From Chitinophagaceae bacterium (lineage in GTDB: Bacteria; Bacteroidota; Bacteroidia; Chitinophagales; Chitinophagaceae), in assembly GCA_023957125.1 (NCBI GenBank), contig JAMLHL010000002.1, positions 124,001 through 188,000 of the forward strand: DNA of 64,000 nucleotides, in the 5' to 3' direction. Each line of letters begins with the position of its first letter. Positions within the stretch are counted from its first letter, which is position 1. The translations under genes were made by a program, and so were the position numbers. Of the stretch, positions 28,074-37,420 are shown one piece after another. The notes under the pieces are model-generated. The model did no database searches. It was not told where the DNA came from and was given only the letters and a program-made list of their open reading frames with translations.

Positions 28074-28952
28074 ATGATCCTTTCGGTTATAAAAGATGAG
28101 GCCCTGGTTGGGCAGGTTCAGCAATTTGAAAATGATAAAAAACATTTTCATCTCTGGTGGCTGGGTCAAAGCGGGTATTTATTGCTATGGCAGGGAGTAA
28201 GAATATTGATAGATCCTTATCTCTCAGATTCCCTTACCCAAAAATATGCAAATACCGGTAAACCTCATATTCGTATGAGTGAAAGAGTGATACGTCCGGA
28301 TCTGCTGAAAGATATCAGGGTGGTCAGTTCCAGTCATAATCACACCGATCACCTTGATGCCGAAACATTGATCCCGGTTATCAGGAATAATCCTGGCATC
28401 ACCTTTATTATCCCCGAAGCCAACCGGCGTTTTGTGGCCCAAAGACTGCAGGTACCGGAAGATTTTCCTGCGGGATTAAATGAGGGCGGCCAGGTACACG
28501 TGGGAGATTTTAGTTTTTATGGCGTTGCCGCGGCACACAATACGGTGGAGCGCAATGAGAAAGGAGAATGTCTTTATATGGGATATATCATCCGGTTTGG
28601 AGATTTCACCATTTATCATAGCGGTGACACCCTTTGGTATCCGGGATTGGAGGAAACGCTGAGCCGGTTTTCGATCAATTTAGCCCTGCTTCCCATTAAT
28701 GGCAATGATCCCTCGAGAGGGGTTGCCGGTAATCTCAATGCAGAAGAAGCGGTAGCTTTGGCAAAAGCAGCCCGGATAGAATGGATCATCCCCTGTCATT
28801 ATGATATGTTTACTTTCAACACGGCCGATCCGCGGAAGTTTGCGGCTTTAGCCGAAGAGCAACAGCAATCCTATACAATTTTACCACCGGGGGGGCACTG
28901 GAGCAGCGGGATGCTGCACAACAAACCTGTTATTCGGCATTCTGACTTTTAA
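28074..28952 (+). CDS. UlaG-like metallo-beta-lactamase-fold hydrolase
   Basis: A 292-residue member of the beta-lactamase-fold superfamily, nearest to L-ascorbate-6-phosphate lactonase (UlaG) and related lipid hydrolases. The metal motif is H88-N-H90-T-D92-H93 in SSSHNHTDHLD; IYHSGDTLWYPG supplies the next His/Asp, and IIPCHYDMFTF a further His. The start MILSVIKDEALV is chosen because the open codons before it consist of repeat DNA. It is the last gene of the SDR-ROK-SIS-MetE-like operon. A lactonase or phosphodiester hydrolase in a sugar-acid pathway is inferred from family and context. Confidence 0.85.
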   Translation: MILSVIKDEALVGQVQQFENDKKHFHLWWLGQSGYLLLWQGVRILIDPYLSDSLTQKYANTGKPHIRMSERVIRPDLLKDIRVVSSSHNHTDHLDAETLIPVIRNNPGITFIIPEANRRFVAQRLQVPEDFPAGLNEGGQVHVGDFSFYGVAAAHNTVERNEKGECLYMGYIIRFGDFTIYHSGDTLWYPGLEETLSRFSINLALLPINGNDPSRGVAGNLNAEEAVALAKAARIEWIIPCHYDMFTFNTADPRKFAALAEEQQQSYTILPPGGHWSSGMLHNKPVIRHSDF

Positions 28953-30069
28953 ACGCATACCGGTAGGTAATGTGTTTCCTGGAAAATGTAGCGCCTGTTG
29001 CATCGTGAAGAGCCAGCATTTTAGTATTAAAATCACCCACCCATGAGAGTTCCAGTTCTTTATATTGATTCAGCGGCAATACGTATTCTTTCAGTTTGAT
29101 AAACATCGCCGATTCAAGACCGTGTTTCTGGAATTTTGTTTTTGTACCCATAACCACGGCACGCATACGTTTGTTTTTATGCACCCGTTTATTATACAGG
29201 AATTTCATTTTGCCATAGATCCCCAATTTACCATTTAAGTTATAAATCAGTTCATTGATATCCGGGATGATCAGGATCATGGAAGCTGGTTCATCATTTA
29301 CATAGGCAAACCAGATCAGTTTTTCATCCATGATCACCCGCATTTTTTCCATGGTTTGGCGAATAGCACTGTCCGTTATAGGAATGAAATTCTTAAAATC
29401 TTTCCACGCATCATTATAAATCTCTTTGAAATCGTCCGCGAAGCGTTCAAATTCTTTTTTCTTAAGATGTTCAAAACGGTAACCAGGCTTTTTGATCACC
29501 CATTCGGCTATTTTGGTGAACCGCTCAGGGAAAGGTTTGCTGATATCAATGGAATTGGAGATCTGTTCATATTGCGGTTCAAAACCATACCGTTCAAACA
29601 ATCTTTTGTAATATGGCTGATGGTAGTTCATACCATAGTAGGGTGGCGCGAAGCCTTCCACCAAAAGTCCCCACCACATATCATTTTCCCCAAAGTTGAT
29701 GGGGCCATTCATGGCTTTCATCCCATTTTTGGCAAGCCAGATCCTGGCGGTATCAAATAGCAAGTCGGCTGCATCCTGGTTGTCTATACATTCAAAGAAA
29801 CCACATCCACCCACAGGCATACCCGACAGGCTGGCTTTTTTTTCATCAATAAAAGCCGCTATCCGTCCTGTTACCTTACCATGACTGTTTTTTAAAATCC
29901 ATCTTATACTTTTCCCGTTCTGATGATTCGCATTTTTCAGCGGGTCAAATACCGACTCTATATCTGAGTCCAGCGGGCATATCCAGTTAGGATCATTTTT
30001 ATAAATTTTTCTTGCCACATCAAGAAACGCTTTTTTTTCAGCGTTAGTGTTGACTTCTATTGTTTGCAT
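28930..30069 (-). CDS. GNAT-like acyltransferase-family protein
   Basis: A 379-residue cytoplasmic protein of a family widely called GNAT-type in Bacteroidota. The start MQTIEVNTNAEKKAFLDVARKIY is preferred; 19 earlier codons lack coding character. Notable parts: IYKNDPNWICPLDSDI, SIRWILKNSHGKVTGRIAAF (N-terminal half), MNGPINFGENDMWWGLLVEGF, and YELQISNS...; the C-terminal half ELELSWVGDFNTKMLALHDATGA is the most conserved segment in this group. No substrate is established. Its 3' end overlaps the 3' end of the UlaG-like gene by 23 bp on the opposite strand. Confidence 0.72.
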   Translation of the reverse strand: MQTIEVNTNAEKKAFLDVARKIYKNDPNWICPLDSDIESVFDPLKNANHQNGKSIRWILKNSHGKVTGRIAAFIDEKKASLSGMPVGGCGFFECIDNQDAADLLFDTARIWLAKNGMKAMNGPINFGENDMWWGLLVEGFAPPYYGMNYHQPYYKRLFERYGFEPQYEQISNSIDISKPFPERFTKIAEWVIKKPGYRFEHLKKKEFERFADDFKEIYNDAWKDFKNFIPITDSAIRQTMEKMRVIMDEKLIWFAYVNDEPASMILIIPDINELIYNLNGKLGIYGKMKFLYNKRVHKNKRMRAVVMGTKTKFQKHGLESAMFIKLKEYVLPLNQYKELELSWVGDFNTKMLALHDATGATFSRKHITYRYAFKSQNAE

Positions 30070-30137
30070 GATGATCTTCGCTTCTCTGTTGTATTTCCAC
30101 AAAATAACATAAAAAAAGGATTGCACTCACATATCCT

Positions 30138-30145
30138 TATTTTTG
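30138..30145 (+). promoter_or_regulatory. -7 promoter element before argS
   Basis: TATTTTTG fits TAnnTTTG, 26 nt before the argS start codon. The -33 box is not clear. Confidence 0.45.
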
Positions 30146-30171
30146 CAGACTTTTAAATACCGGAGCCTTAT

Positions 30172-31953
30172 ATGTCCATTACTACTACCATTCAATCGGC
30201 TGTGATTGCAGCTATTGAAAAAATATACCAGCACAGTTTTAACGAAAAGGATTTCCAGGTCAATCAAACCAAACCTGAATTTGAAGGAGATTATACCGTT
30301 GTTTTATTTAGCCTGCTGAAACCTTTACAACAATCTCCCAACGCGCTGGGAACTGCGCTGGGTACCTGGCTAACCGAACAATACCCGGCTGTATTCTCTG
30401 GCTTTAATATCATTAAAGGATTTTTAAACTTCACCATCAGCGATGCTTTTTGGTATGGGGTATTAAATGAAAATTACCAAAATAAGGATTACGGCAGAAA
30501 ACCGGATAATGGAACCACTATTGTGGTGGAATATTCTTCACCCAATACCAACAAGCCCCTGCACTTAGGGCATTTGCGAAACAATTTTTTAGGATGGAGC
30601 ATTTCGGAAATTCTAAAAGCGGAAGGTTACAGGGTAGTTAAAACCTGTATTGCCAACGACCGCGGGATCCATATTTGCAAAAGTATGGTTGCATGGCAGA
30701 AGTTTGCCAATGGGGCCACCCCTCAGAGTGCCGGATTGAAAGGCGATCATTTTGTAGGCGATTATTATGTGCTGTTTGGGTCCACCCATAAAAAAGAAAC
30801 GGAGGCATTAATGGCGGAAGGGATGAGCCGGGAACTTGCGGAAAAGGAAGCGCCGATTATGAAAGCTGCCCAACAAATGCTGGTGGATTGGGAAGCCGGG
30901 AAGCCGGAAGTGATCCGTCTCTGGAAGATGATGAACGCATGGGTATATGAAGGATTTGACGTTACCTATAAAAGGATAGGAAGCGATTTTGATAAGACTT
31001 ATTATGAAAGCGATACGTATTTGCTTGGGAAACAGTTGGTGGAAGAAGGTTTACAAAAAGGCGTTTTTTTCAGGAAAGAAGACAACAGTGTTTGGGTAGA
31101 TCTGACGGCCGACGGGCTGGATGAAAAAATAGTGCAACGGAAAGACGGCACGGCGGTGTATATAACCCAGGATATCGGACTGGCAGTAGAAAAATACAAA
31201 GCCTATCACTACCAACAAAGCATCTATGTGGTAGGCGATGAACAGAACTATCATTTTCAGGTGTTGCAACTCATTTGCCGGAAGCTTCAACTGCCTTCAT
31301 CGGAAGGCATTTATCATCTTAGTTACGGGATGGTGGAGTTGCCTTCGGGGCGGATGAAAACGAGAGAAGGAACCGTTGTTGATGCGGATGATATCATGGA
31401 TGAAATGACGAAGGTAGCCGCACAAAAAACAGAAGAGCTCGGGAAGGTGAAAGATTTTACTCCGGAAGAGTTGCACCGGCTATATGATATTATAGGACTT
31501 GGCGCCCTGAAGTTTTTTATTTTACGCGTTGATCCAAAAAAGAGAATGATCTTCAACCCCGAAGAAAGTATAGATTTTCATGGGTTTACCGCCTCTTTTG
31601 TCCAGTTTTCCCATGCCAGGGCCAAAGCCATTCTACGCCATCAAAAGCCCGATCCGGAATTTCCGACTGAGCAGACCGAACCCCTGCTGCCATTGGAAAA
31701 GGAACTCCTGATTTTACTGGAAAAATATCCCGCGATCATCCAACAGGCGGCAGCGGAACATAATCCTTCTGTGATCGTCATCTACTGTTATGAACTTGCC
31801 AAAACCTTTAATTCTTTTGTAACGGAACACCGGGTACTCCAGGCGGAATCGGAAAATAAAAAGCAATTGCGGCTCCGGCTCTGCCGCTTTTCCTCCCTGG
31901 TAATTGCGTCCGGGATGGGGCTTACGGGCATAGCGGTGCCGGAGAGGATGTGA
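30172..31953 (+). CDS. argS: Arginine--tRNA ligase
   Basis: Class I aminoacyl-tRNA synthetase that charges tRNA-Arg. The 593-residue protein has an N-terminal tRNA-binding Add-1-type domain (residues 1-105), then the active site SSPNTNKPLHLGHLRNNFLG with the HIGH-type tetrapeptide H131-L-G-H134, KRIGSDFDKTYYES and the anticodon-binding DALR domain with FVQFSHARAKAILRH near residue 475. The KMSKS motif is degenerate (SGRMKTREGT), the normal state in this enzyme group. The protein ends GLTGIAVPERM, the standard C-terminus. A tRNA-Arg gene lies 7.5 kb downstream. Confidence 0.97.
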   Translation: MSITTTIQSAVIAAIEKIYQHSFNEKDFQVNQTKPEFEGDYTVVLFSLLKPLQQSPNALGTALGTWLTEQYPAVFSGFNIIKGFLNFTISDAFWYGVLNENYQNKDYGRKPDNGTTIVVEYSSPNTNKPLHLGHLRNNFLGWSISEILKAEGYRVVKTCIANDRGIHICKSMVAWQKFANGATPQSAGLKGDHFVGDYYVLFGSTHKKETEALMAEGMSRELAEKEAPIMKAAQQMLVDWEAGKPEVIRLWKMMNAWVYEGFDVTYKRIGSDFDKTYYESDTYLLGKQLVEEGLQKGVFFRKEDNSVWVDLTADGLDEKIVQRKDGTAVYITQDIGLAVEKYKAYHYQQSIYVVGDEQNYHFQVLQLICRKLQLPSSEGIYHLSYGMVELPSGRMKTREGTVVDADDIMDEMTKVAAQKTEELGKVKDFTPEELHRLYDIIGLGALKFFILRVDPKKRMIFNPEESIDFHGFTASFVQFSHARAKAILRHQKPDPEFPTEQTEPLLPLEKELLILLEKYPAIIQQAAAEHNPSVIVIYCYELAKTFNSFVTEHRVLQAESENKKQLRLRLCRFSSLVIASGMGLTGIAVPERM

Positions 31954-32449
31954 GCACAAGTTTGAGAAATCCCGGTTTATAAATAATGCGAAAGCGAAGA
32001 AACTCCCCGGATAGTCTGGAAGATATTGCCGCTTTTAAACTGAATGTCATTTGCCATAGGAAAGAGAAAAAAGACTATATAGCTATTGCCGCTCTATTGA
32101 ATAAGCGTAATATGGAAAACCGATCCAAAGGAGGTAAGTCGTTCTGATATTCCGTATAACCACGGTCATCCCGCACGATTGGATAAAACAGGGTTTGCCT
32201 TTCCATAAATAAAGAGGCAGGGTATATTTTCTCGACCCCAGGGTAATAGCTTACATAAAATAAAACCAATCACCTTATTTATATCATCTCCACCATTGTC
32301 GTTTGTCATATTGTTTCATAAAGCGTATGTTTATTTTTGCTTTTGAAGCTGTAGTATTAACCCGAAGAATATATTATTTACCTGGCAGGGTAATGAAAGC
32401 AGTATTTTTATACCTTTGCAGAAAATTACAGCTCGTAAGTATTATTTGC
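31954..32449. other. Gene-free stretch after argS
   Basis: No convincing gene in either direction. A 64-codon open frame on the minus strand near 32075-32269 has no signal, domain or codon character I can defend. A promoter element lies at the right end (32411). Confidence 0.5.
32411..32418 (+). promoter_or_regulatory. -7 promoter element before the first Cys-motif protein
   Basis: TACCTTTG is a full TAnnTTTG match. It lies inside the longest open frame of the small protein, so the true start must be downstream of it. Confidence 0.5.
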
Positions 32450-32842
32450 TTGAAACAGTTATCTAAAATAGCGAGTGTTTTTGTAATGTTGATTATGCTT
32501 TTGAGCATAATGAAAACCTCTATTCTCTATACTGTTTATGAGTATGACAAAGCATTTTTTATTGAGTTGTTCTGCGTAAATAAAGATCGTCCTCAATTAA
32601 AATGTAATGGTCATTGCAAATTGGCCCAAATGCAGCAAGAGGAAAACGAAAAAAATGCGGACAACATCCTGAAGCAATTACAGTCTGAAATCGTTTATTT
32701 TTCTCCGGTATCAATGTCGCTAATAGACAAGGATTGCTTTTTAGTAACCAATAAAATACAATTTCCTTCCTACCACAATCAACTGTATTCATTCCTGTTT
32801 ACTGCTAAGCTGATAAAGCCACCAGCAACGTTACTCGGTTAG
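32450..32842 (+). CDS. Small membrane-anchored/exported protein with C-x9-C-x3-C motif
   Basis: A small protein of about 130 residues (TTG start giving MKQLSKIASVFVMLIMLLSI) or 118 residues (ATG at 32486). The open frame reaches further upstream, but a promoter element lies within that part. A basic N-terminus and hydrophobic segment act as signal or anchor. The mark is FCVNKDRPQLKCNGHCKLAQ: three Cys in the pattern C-x9-C-x3-C with N-K, P and G conserved. A second protein of this kind is encoded 3.1 kb downstream. I know proteins of this pattern in Bacteroidota but no function for them. The Cys set and the neighbouring MbnP/MbnH genes suggest metal or redox handling outside the cytoplasm. 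Confidence 0.72.
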   Translation: MKQLSKIASVFVMLIMLLSIMKTSILYTVYEYDKAFFIELFCVNKDRPQLKCNGHCKLAQMQQEENEKNADNILKQLQSEIVYFSPVSMSLIDKDCFLVTNKIQFPSYHNQLYSFLFTAKLIKPPATLLG

Positions 32843-33060
32843 CAATACAGCTAATATCATCTTGTTTTTAAGCGGTGAACACTTTTGTATACTACAAGTG
32901 TGTAAGGATTGCCTTGCATGCATGATCAACATATTCATATATGCTGACGACCCGTTTTCTTTCCGCTTAACAATTTTCCTGTTTATAATTTGATACGGCT
33001 AAAGAGCGCTTGCAGCGATCTACTGCCCGTCAGTTACTTTTCACCAGACTTTTGTCAATA

Positions 33061-33909
33061 ATGAAAAAAGCGATATTTTTTCTCACCACCCTGTGCTTAT
33101 CTGTGATGTCGTGTACAAAAGAAAAAACAGATTATGAAGCGGAGATAAATACGATAGTTACAGAACATTATGAATTTAAAGAAGCGGCTGCCATCAATAG
33201 CAATGGCTATCATATCAGCATTGAAGCGCTGAACGGAACTTTTTATAAAGGGTACAATGAAATTCATTTGAAGATTTCAGAAACGGATGCCAAAGGAAAT
33301 GTAGATGCATCTGCGGTTACTTTTTTGCCAATAATGACTTATACAGACGGAGACAAAATTTCCTGCCCACACCGGTACGATCTGAATTATAATAACGATG
33401 ATCAGTATTTCCCGGGATACGCGGTATTTACAAGTGAAAGCACTGCAAACGAAACCTGGGAACTATATATCAGTTTCACTATTAATGATCAAATCCATTC
33501 GGTTAAGCAAACCATTACCGTTCAGGAGCAAACCAACAAAAACCTGAACATGACGACTTTTACGGGAAAAGATGGTGAGCAATACTTCATTGCCCTGGTG
33601 GCGCCGCAAAAGCCGAAAGTTGCCGAAAACGAACTGGTTGCCGGCATATATAAATTCAACAAACCAGCAACTCCTCCATCCGGGAGCTTTCCTGATCCTT
33701 CGCAGTTCTCCTACGCTGAAGTCAGCAATTATACATTGCAGTTAGATCCGCGGATGCCCGAGCCTTCTATGGGCAATCATTCTTCGATCAACAATAAAGA
33801 CCTGACCCGGCAAAGCGATGGTTTGTATCACGGAGTGGTTAATTACACCATGACGGGAAACTGGACACTGAATTTCATTATGCTGAAACCAGAATGGGAA
33901 GATCCTTAA
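33061..33909 (+). CDS. Lipoprotein with two YtkA/FixH-like domains
   Basis: A 282-residue lipoprotein; the ATG gives MKKAIFFLTTLCLSVMSCTK with the lipid-bearing Cys at 18. Two similar beta-rich halves follow. The first (about 45-150) reads YHISIEALNGTFYKGYNEIHL ... TFLPIMTYTDG; the second (about 170-280) contains RMPEPSMGNHSS and GLYHGVVNYTMTGNWTLNF, the classic YtkA pattern of a Met/His-rich loop followed by GxYxGxxxxxMxGxW. YtkA-like domains are often found in copper-linked clusters. Its place between two Cys-motif proteins and ahead of a TonB receptor and MbnP genes supports a metal role. Domain assignment rests on motif resemblance. Confidence 0.75.
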   Translation: MKKAIFFLTTLCLSVMSCTKEKTDYEAEINTIVTEHYEFKEAAAINSNGYHISIEALNGTFYKGYNEIHLKISETDAKGNVDASAVTFLPIMTYTDGDKISCPHRYDLNYNNDDQYFPGYAVFTSESTANETWELYISFTINDQIHSVKQTITVQEQTNKNLNMTTFTGKDGEQYFIALVAPQKPKVAENELVAGIYKFNKPATPPSGSFPDPSQFSYAEVSNYTLQLDPRMPEPSMGNHSSINNKDLTRQSDGLYHGVVNYTMTGNWTLNFIMLKPEWEDP

Positions 33910-33991
33910 AGGAACCGAAGTACGGAACGGATTTACACCGAGTGGAAGGCGTGAAAAGTGAACTATATATTGATATTTTATTCTAAGGTTT

Positions 33992-35968
33992 ATGAAGAAG
34001 CTACATATTATTTTCCCGGCTCTTTTTCTGGAATGAATGTACGCTCAAATACGCAAGAGAAAGACACAGCCAAAATTCTTGAAGAAGTAAAAGTAATTGC
34101 TCGCCAGGAAGAAAATCCAGACTGAAATGAAAATGGCGGTTTCGGTAGATGAGTTTTTAGCATCTTCCGACAATATCAGCTTTATAAAACGGGGCGCTTA
34201 TGCCTGGGAACCCCTGCTCAATAACATGAGTACGGAGCGCTCCACCATCACCATTGACGGCATGCATGTTTTTGGCGCATGCACGGATAAGATGGATCCG
34301 ATCACTTCGTATATAGAAAGCAACAATCTTTCTTCTGTTGACATTAAATCCGGCCAGGAAGGCAGCCTGCACGGGGCTACGGTTGCAGGCAGCATTGACC
34401 TGAAGAGAAAGACCACGCCATTTACTCCCGGAAAGAAATACAGCGGTGCTTACCAAACCGGTTTCGAGTTCAATAACAACCAGTTTTTCAACCTGGGAAA
34501 CCTGTCTTATTCGAGCAATAAATTCGTGGCAGACGGAAGCATTTCCTTCCGGAAAGCAGGTAATTATTATGATGGAAATAATGAGGAGGTAAACCATTCG
34601 CAGTACAATAAATTCAATACCTCCGTAGGTCTTGCTTATAAAACAAGCCCGTTCTCCGCGGTGGGGTGAGTGGACGCTATTTTTGATAAGGCAAAAAATG
34701 TAGGGTTCCCAGCTGCCTATGGATCTGTGGCTTTCCGCGCTTATTACATCGGCTTTTACAAGCAATTATTTCAGCACGCTGATATGGTGTGGACACTCAA
34801 GGTGGGCGCTACAATGCGGTAAACATTTATATGGACGATACCAAACGTCAGGAGAACCTGGTGCATATGGATATGCCGGGCTGGAGCACCACTTACGGGC
34901 CTGGTTTCCCGGGCTAACCTGAAGCATGGTGATTATAGCGCTGAAATTCAACTGAACGCGTACAACAACCTCTCCCTTGCAGAAATGCGCATGTACCCGC
35001 AAGACCGGAGCAAGCGTACCATGTTTGCATACAGTTGGCCCTGGGTCACAACAAAATTTACAAGCCTTGCCATGAATAATTCATGGGATATCTCGGAGAA
35101 CAGCCGGGTGAACTTCGGCGGCTCGCTGGGCTATAACTACAACCGTTCCGAATATGTGGAGTTCAACTGGATCTTCCATCCCGGAACACCACAGGAAAAA
35201 AACAGGATATTGCCAGGCTTGCATGCCAGCTACGAGTTGCAGGTTAAGCAATTCAGCTTTTCTGCAGGAACCGGCTACGGGCACAGAGCGCCTTCTGTTT
35301 CCGAAGGGTACGGGTATTATATCTACAATAGTTTTGACCGCTACGATTATATCGGTAACCCTGACCTGAAAAACGAAATTTCTTACGAAGCCAATGCGAG
35401 CGCCGGCTTTAAAAATGAAAAGATGGCTATAGAAGCCAAAGTGAACTATTTCTATATTCAAAACTATATCATCGGGAGAATTTTGAGCTTGGGAAGCCCT
35501 ATGAACTACCAGTCGGTTGGGGTGAAAGGATATACCTCACTGGATCATGCCAGGCTTTTCAATATGGCGCTGAATGCCAATTACAATATCCTGCAGCATT
35601 TACACTGGAAGGGAACGCTCACGTATGCACGCGCAACGGATGATAAAGGCGGAAATCTGCCGTTCATCCGTCCGTTAAGTTATCAAACCTCCCTTCATTT
35701 TATGTATAAAAAAATCGGTATTCAAACTTCGCTGAACGGCGATCTTACACAAATAAATTACAACCCGGAATATGGCGAAGATCAAACACCGGCATATATG
35801 ATCTGGAATATCTCTGCGAATTACAGCTTTAATATCAAAAATTGTAAAACTGTTTTGCAGGTGGGTGCGGAAAACTTATTGAACGAATACTACAGCACTT
35901 ATGCAGATTGGGGCAATATACCCAGGATGGGACGTAATATTTTCACTTCTTTAAAACTCAGTTTTTAG
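33992..35968 (+). pseudogene. TonB-dependent receptor, broken by several frame changes
   Basis: A receptor of the outer-membrane TonB type can be read only by changing frame repeatedly: signal-like MKKLHIIFPALFLE (ends in a stop), DTAKILEEVKVIARQ of the plug start, then KMAVSVDEFLASSDNISFIK to 34669, then VDAIFDKAKNVGFPA, LPMDLWLS, IYMDDTKRQENLVHMDMPG, and from about 34920 RANLKHGDYSAEIQL to the end. The final 330 codons are intact (plug loss, beta-barrel ending ...GRNIFTSLKLSF). At least five frame changes are needed. All flanking genes are open, so this looks like real decay rather than poor sequence. It probably served uptake of a copper or other metal chelate. Confidence 0.8.
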
Positions 35969-35971
35969 AAT

Positions 35972-36337
35972 ATGAAAATCGTTTATAGTGTTTTATTGAT
36001 GGCTTTATCCCTGCTGATAGGATTTCAGCAGGCGATAATTATCATGCACTTTAAGTTGAACCGGGCTGCGATAGAGCAAAGATTCTGTATCAATAAAAAC
36101 AAACCCGAGTTGCAATGCCACGGAACATGTCATTTAAAGAGAGAATTACAGGAAACGGAAAGTTCCGGGTCATCTGCCATCAGTAATTATCCAAAGATTG
36201 ACATATTCCCGGTTTTATTCACAACAATAGAAGTAAAAAAATTAATAATTGATACAAAAAGTAAAATATCCATTCATAAAGAAATCCTGTATACATCGCC
36301 TTACAGGGAAATATTTGTGCCACCTCCTATCGGCTGA
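35972..36337 (+). CDS. Second small exported protein with C-x9-C-x3-C motif
   Basis: A 121-residue protein with an N-terminal hydrophobic segment (IVYSVLLMALSLLIGFQQAI). FCINKNKPELQCHGTCHLKR repeats the motif of the protein at 32450 (C-x-N-K-x2-P-x-L-x-C-x-G-x-C-x-L). Outside the motif the two have little obvious similarity, the second being richer in Lys/Ile. It starts 4 bp after the receptor pseudogene stop, suggesting it was the next gene of that operon. Function unknown; probably periplasmic or membrane-bound. Confidence 0.75.
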   Translation: MKIVYSVLLMALSLLIGFQQAIIIMHFKLNRAAIEQRFCINKNKPELQCHGTCHLKRELQETESSGSSAISNYPKIDIFPVLFTTIEVKKLIIDTKSKISIHKEILYTSPYREIFVPPPIG

Positions 36338-36363
36338 CTTTTTATCATGGTATAGTCAATTTT

Positions 36364-36417
36364 CCGATTGGTGAGACACCGACCGGAAGCAGGTTTTACA
36401 GGCGGGTATCACCGCCA
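36364..36417. repeat. Degenerate REP-like double hairpin
   Basis: CCGATTGGTG-AGA-CACCGACC is followed 30 bp on by GGCGGGT-ATC-ACCGCC. Both match, with a few mismatches, the perfect double hairpin at 58212-58268. Confidence 0.6.
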
Positions 36418-36456
36418 GCCTCAGGAAAAAGGTTTCAATTACATAAAAAAACAGCA

Positions 36457-37323
36457 ATGAAAAATTTAAAAAAATATTTATTAGTATCCGTAGTTTTATC
36501 TGCATTGATATCCTGCAGTAAAGATGATAAGGATCCTGTTGCCAACAATATCACATTGCATTTCAACAACACTTTTAAAAGTAATACCATCGTGCTTGGC
36601 GATGCCGCTTCCACAACTGCCACGACAAACACTTCTGCCGAAGGACAGGTGCATCACTTTTCAGAATTGAAATACGTGATAAGCAATATCCGGCTTATAA
36701 AAGTAGATGGCACTGAAATCCCTTATAACATAAACGACCTGGATAAGGGCGCAACCGTTGTAAACCAGGCAAAGACAGAAACGCTGAACTATACGCTGAG
36801 CAATATTCCTTCAGGCGAATACAAACAAATAAAATTCGGCTTGGGTGTTAAGCAGGAATTGAACACTTTAGACCAGGCAAAGTTTCCAACGTTTTATGCA
36901 ACTGCCGGAGCTAATGAAACAGAAATGATGTGGGAATGGGGAACCGGGTATCGTTTTACAAAACTGGAAGGCTTTTATGATACCGACAATAAAGAAATGT
37001 CTATCCACACCGGCAGCACCGTAGAGGGGGAAGAAGGGGCATATACGCAAGGCGTTGATGCTTATAGGGATATTACCCTAAATCTTACCAGCAATGCTGT
37101 GGTGGGCCGCAATGTTCCAAAGATCACTATCAAGGCAGATTTTGACAAACTATTGAGCGGAAAGACCAATACGATCAGGCTAACATCAGGAACGGGAATG
37201 AATGACAATGCTACGCCCAATATTCATACCGCCGTTCAAATGACAAAATTTGTTGACAATCTCGGCGGAGACGGGTCAAGCGATATTACCGGAATGTTTT
37301 CCATAGACGGCGTAGAAAATTAG
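36457..37323 (+). CDS. MbnP-family lipoprotein, first copy
   Basis: MbnP proteins bind copper; in the studied member this depends on a tryptophan converted to kynurenine by the partner MbnH. This 288-residue lipoprotein (ALISC, lipid Cys 20) has the family core: ITLHFNNTF (32-40), the segment HHFSELKYVISNIRLIKVDG (66-85) of the jelly-roll, W159-E-W161 in MMWEWGTGYRF, SIHTGSTVEG (182-191), and NIHTAVQM near the end. Both Trp candidates for modification are retained, as are the His residues. It is followed by a second copy and by an MbnH-like peroxidase in the same direction. Metal binding is inferred from family and neighbours. Confidence 0.9.
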   Translation: MKNLKKYLLVSVVLSALISCSKDDKDPVANNITLHFNNTFKSNTIVLGDAASTTATTNTSAEGQVHHFSELKYVISNIRLIKVDGTEIPYNINDLDKGATVVNQAKTETLNYTLSNIPSGEYKQIKFGLGVKQELNTLDQAKFPTFYATAGANETEMMWEWGTGYRFTKLEGFYDTDNKEMSIHTGSTVEGEEGAYTQGVDAYRDITLNLTSNAVVGRNVPKITIKADFDKLLSGKTNTIRLTSGTGMNDNATPNIHTAVQMTKFVDNLGGDGSSDITGMFSIDGVEN

Positions 37324-37334
37324 TATACTGCCAG

Positions 37335-37372
37335 GAGCCGCCTGAAGTTCACGAATGTGGCGGCTCTTTTTT
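37335..37372 (+). terminator. Terminator between the two MbnP genes
   Basis: GAGCCGCC pairs with GGCGGCTC across a 16-nt loop (containing TTCACGAATG) and is followed by six T. It should end or reduce transcription before the second MbnP gene. Confidence 0.8.
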
Positions 37373-37420
37373 GAGTTTTATAAGAGCAGGAGGGTATAGC
37401 AAAAACAAAAAGTAAATAAC

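Noticed and set aside
28930..28952. Overlap of opposite genes as an error
   Set aside because: Both stops are clear and the proteins end naturally; a 23-bp convergent overlap is normal.
32075..32269. 64-codon minus-strand open frame
   Set aside because: No domain, signal or conserved pattern recognised; AT-rich chance frame.
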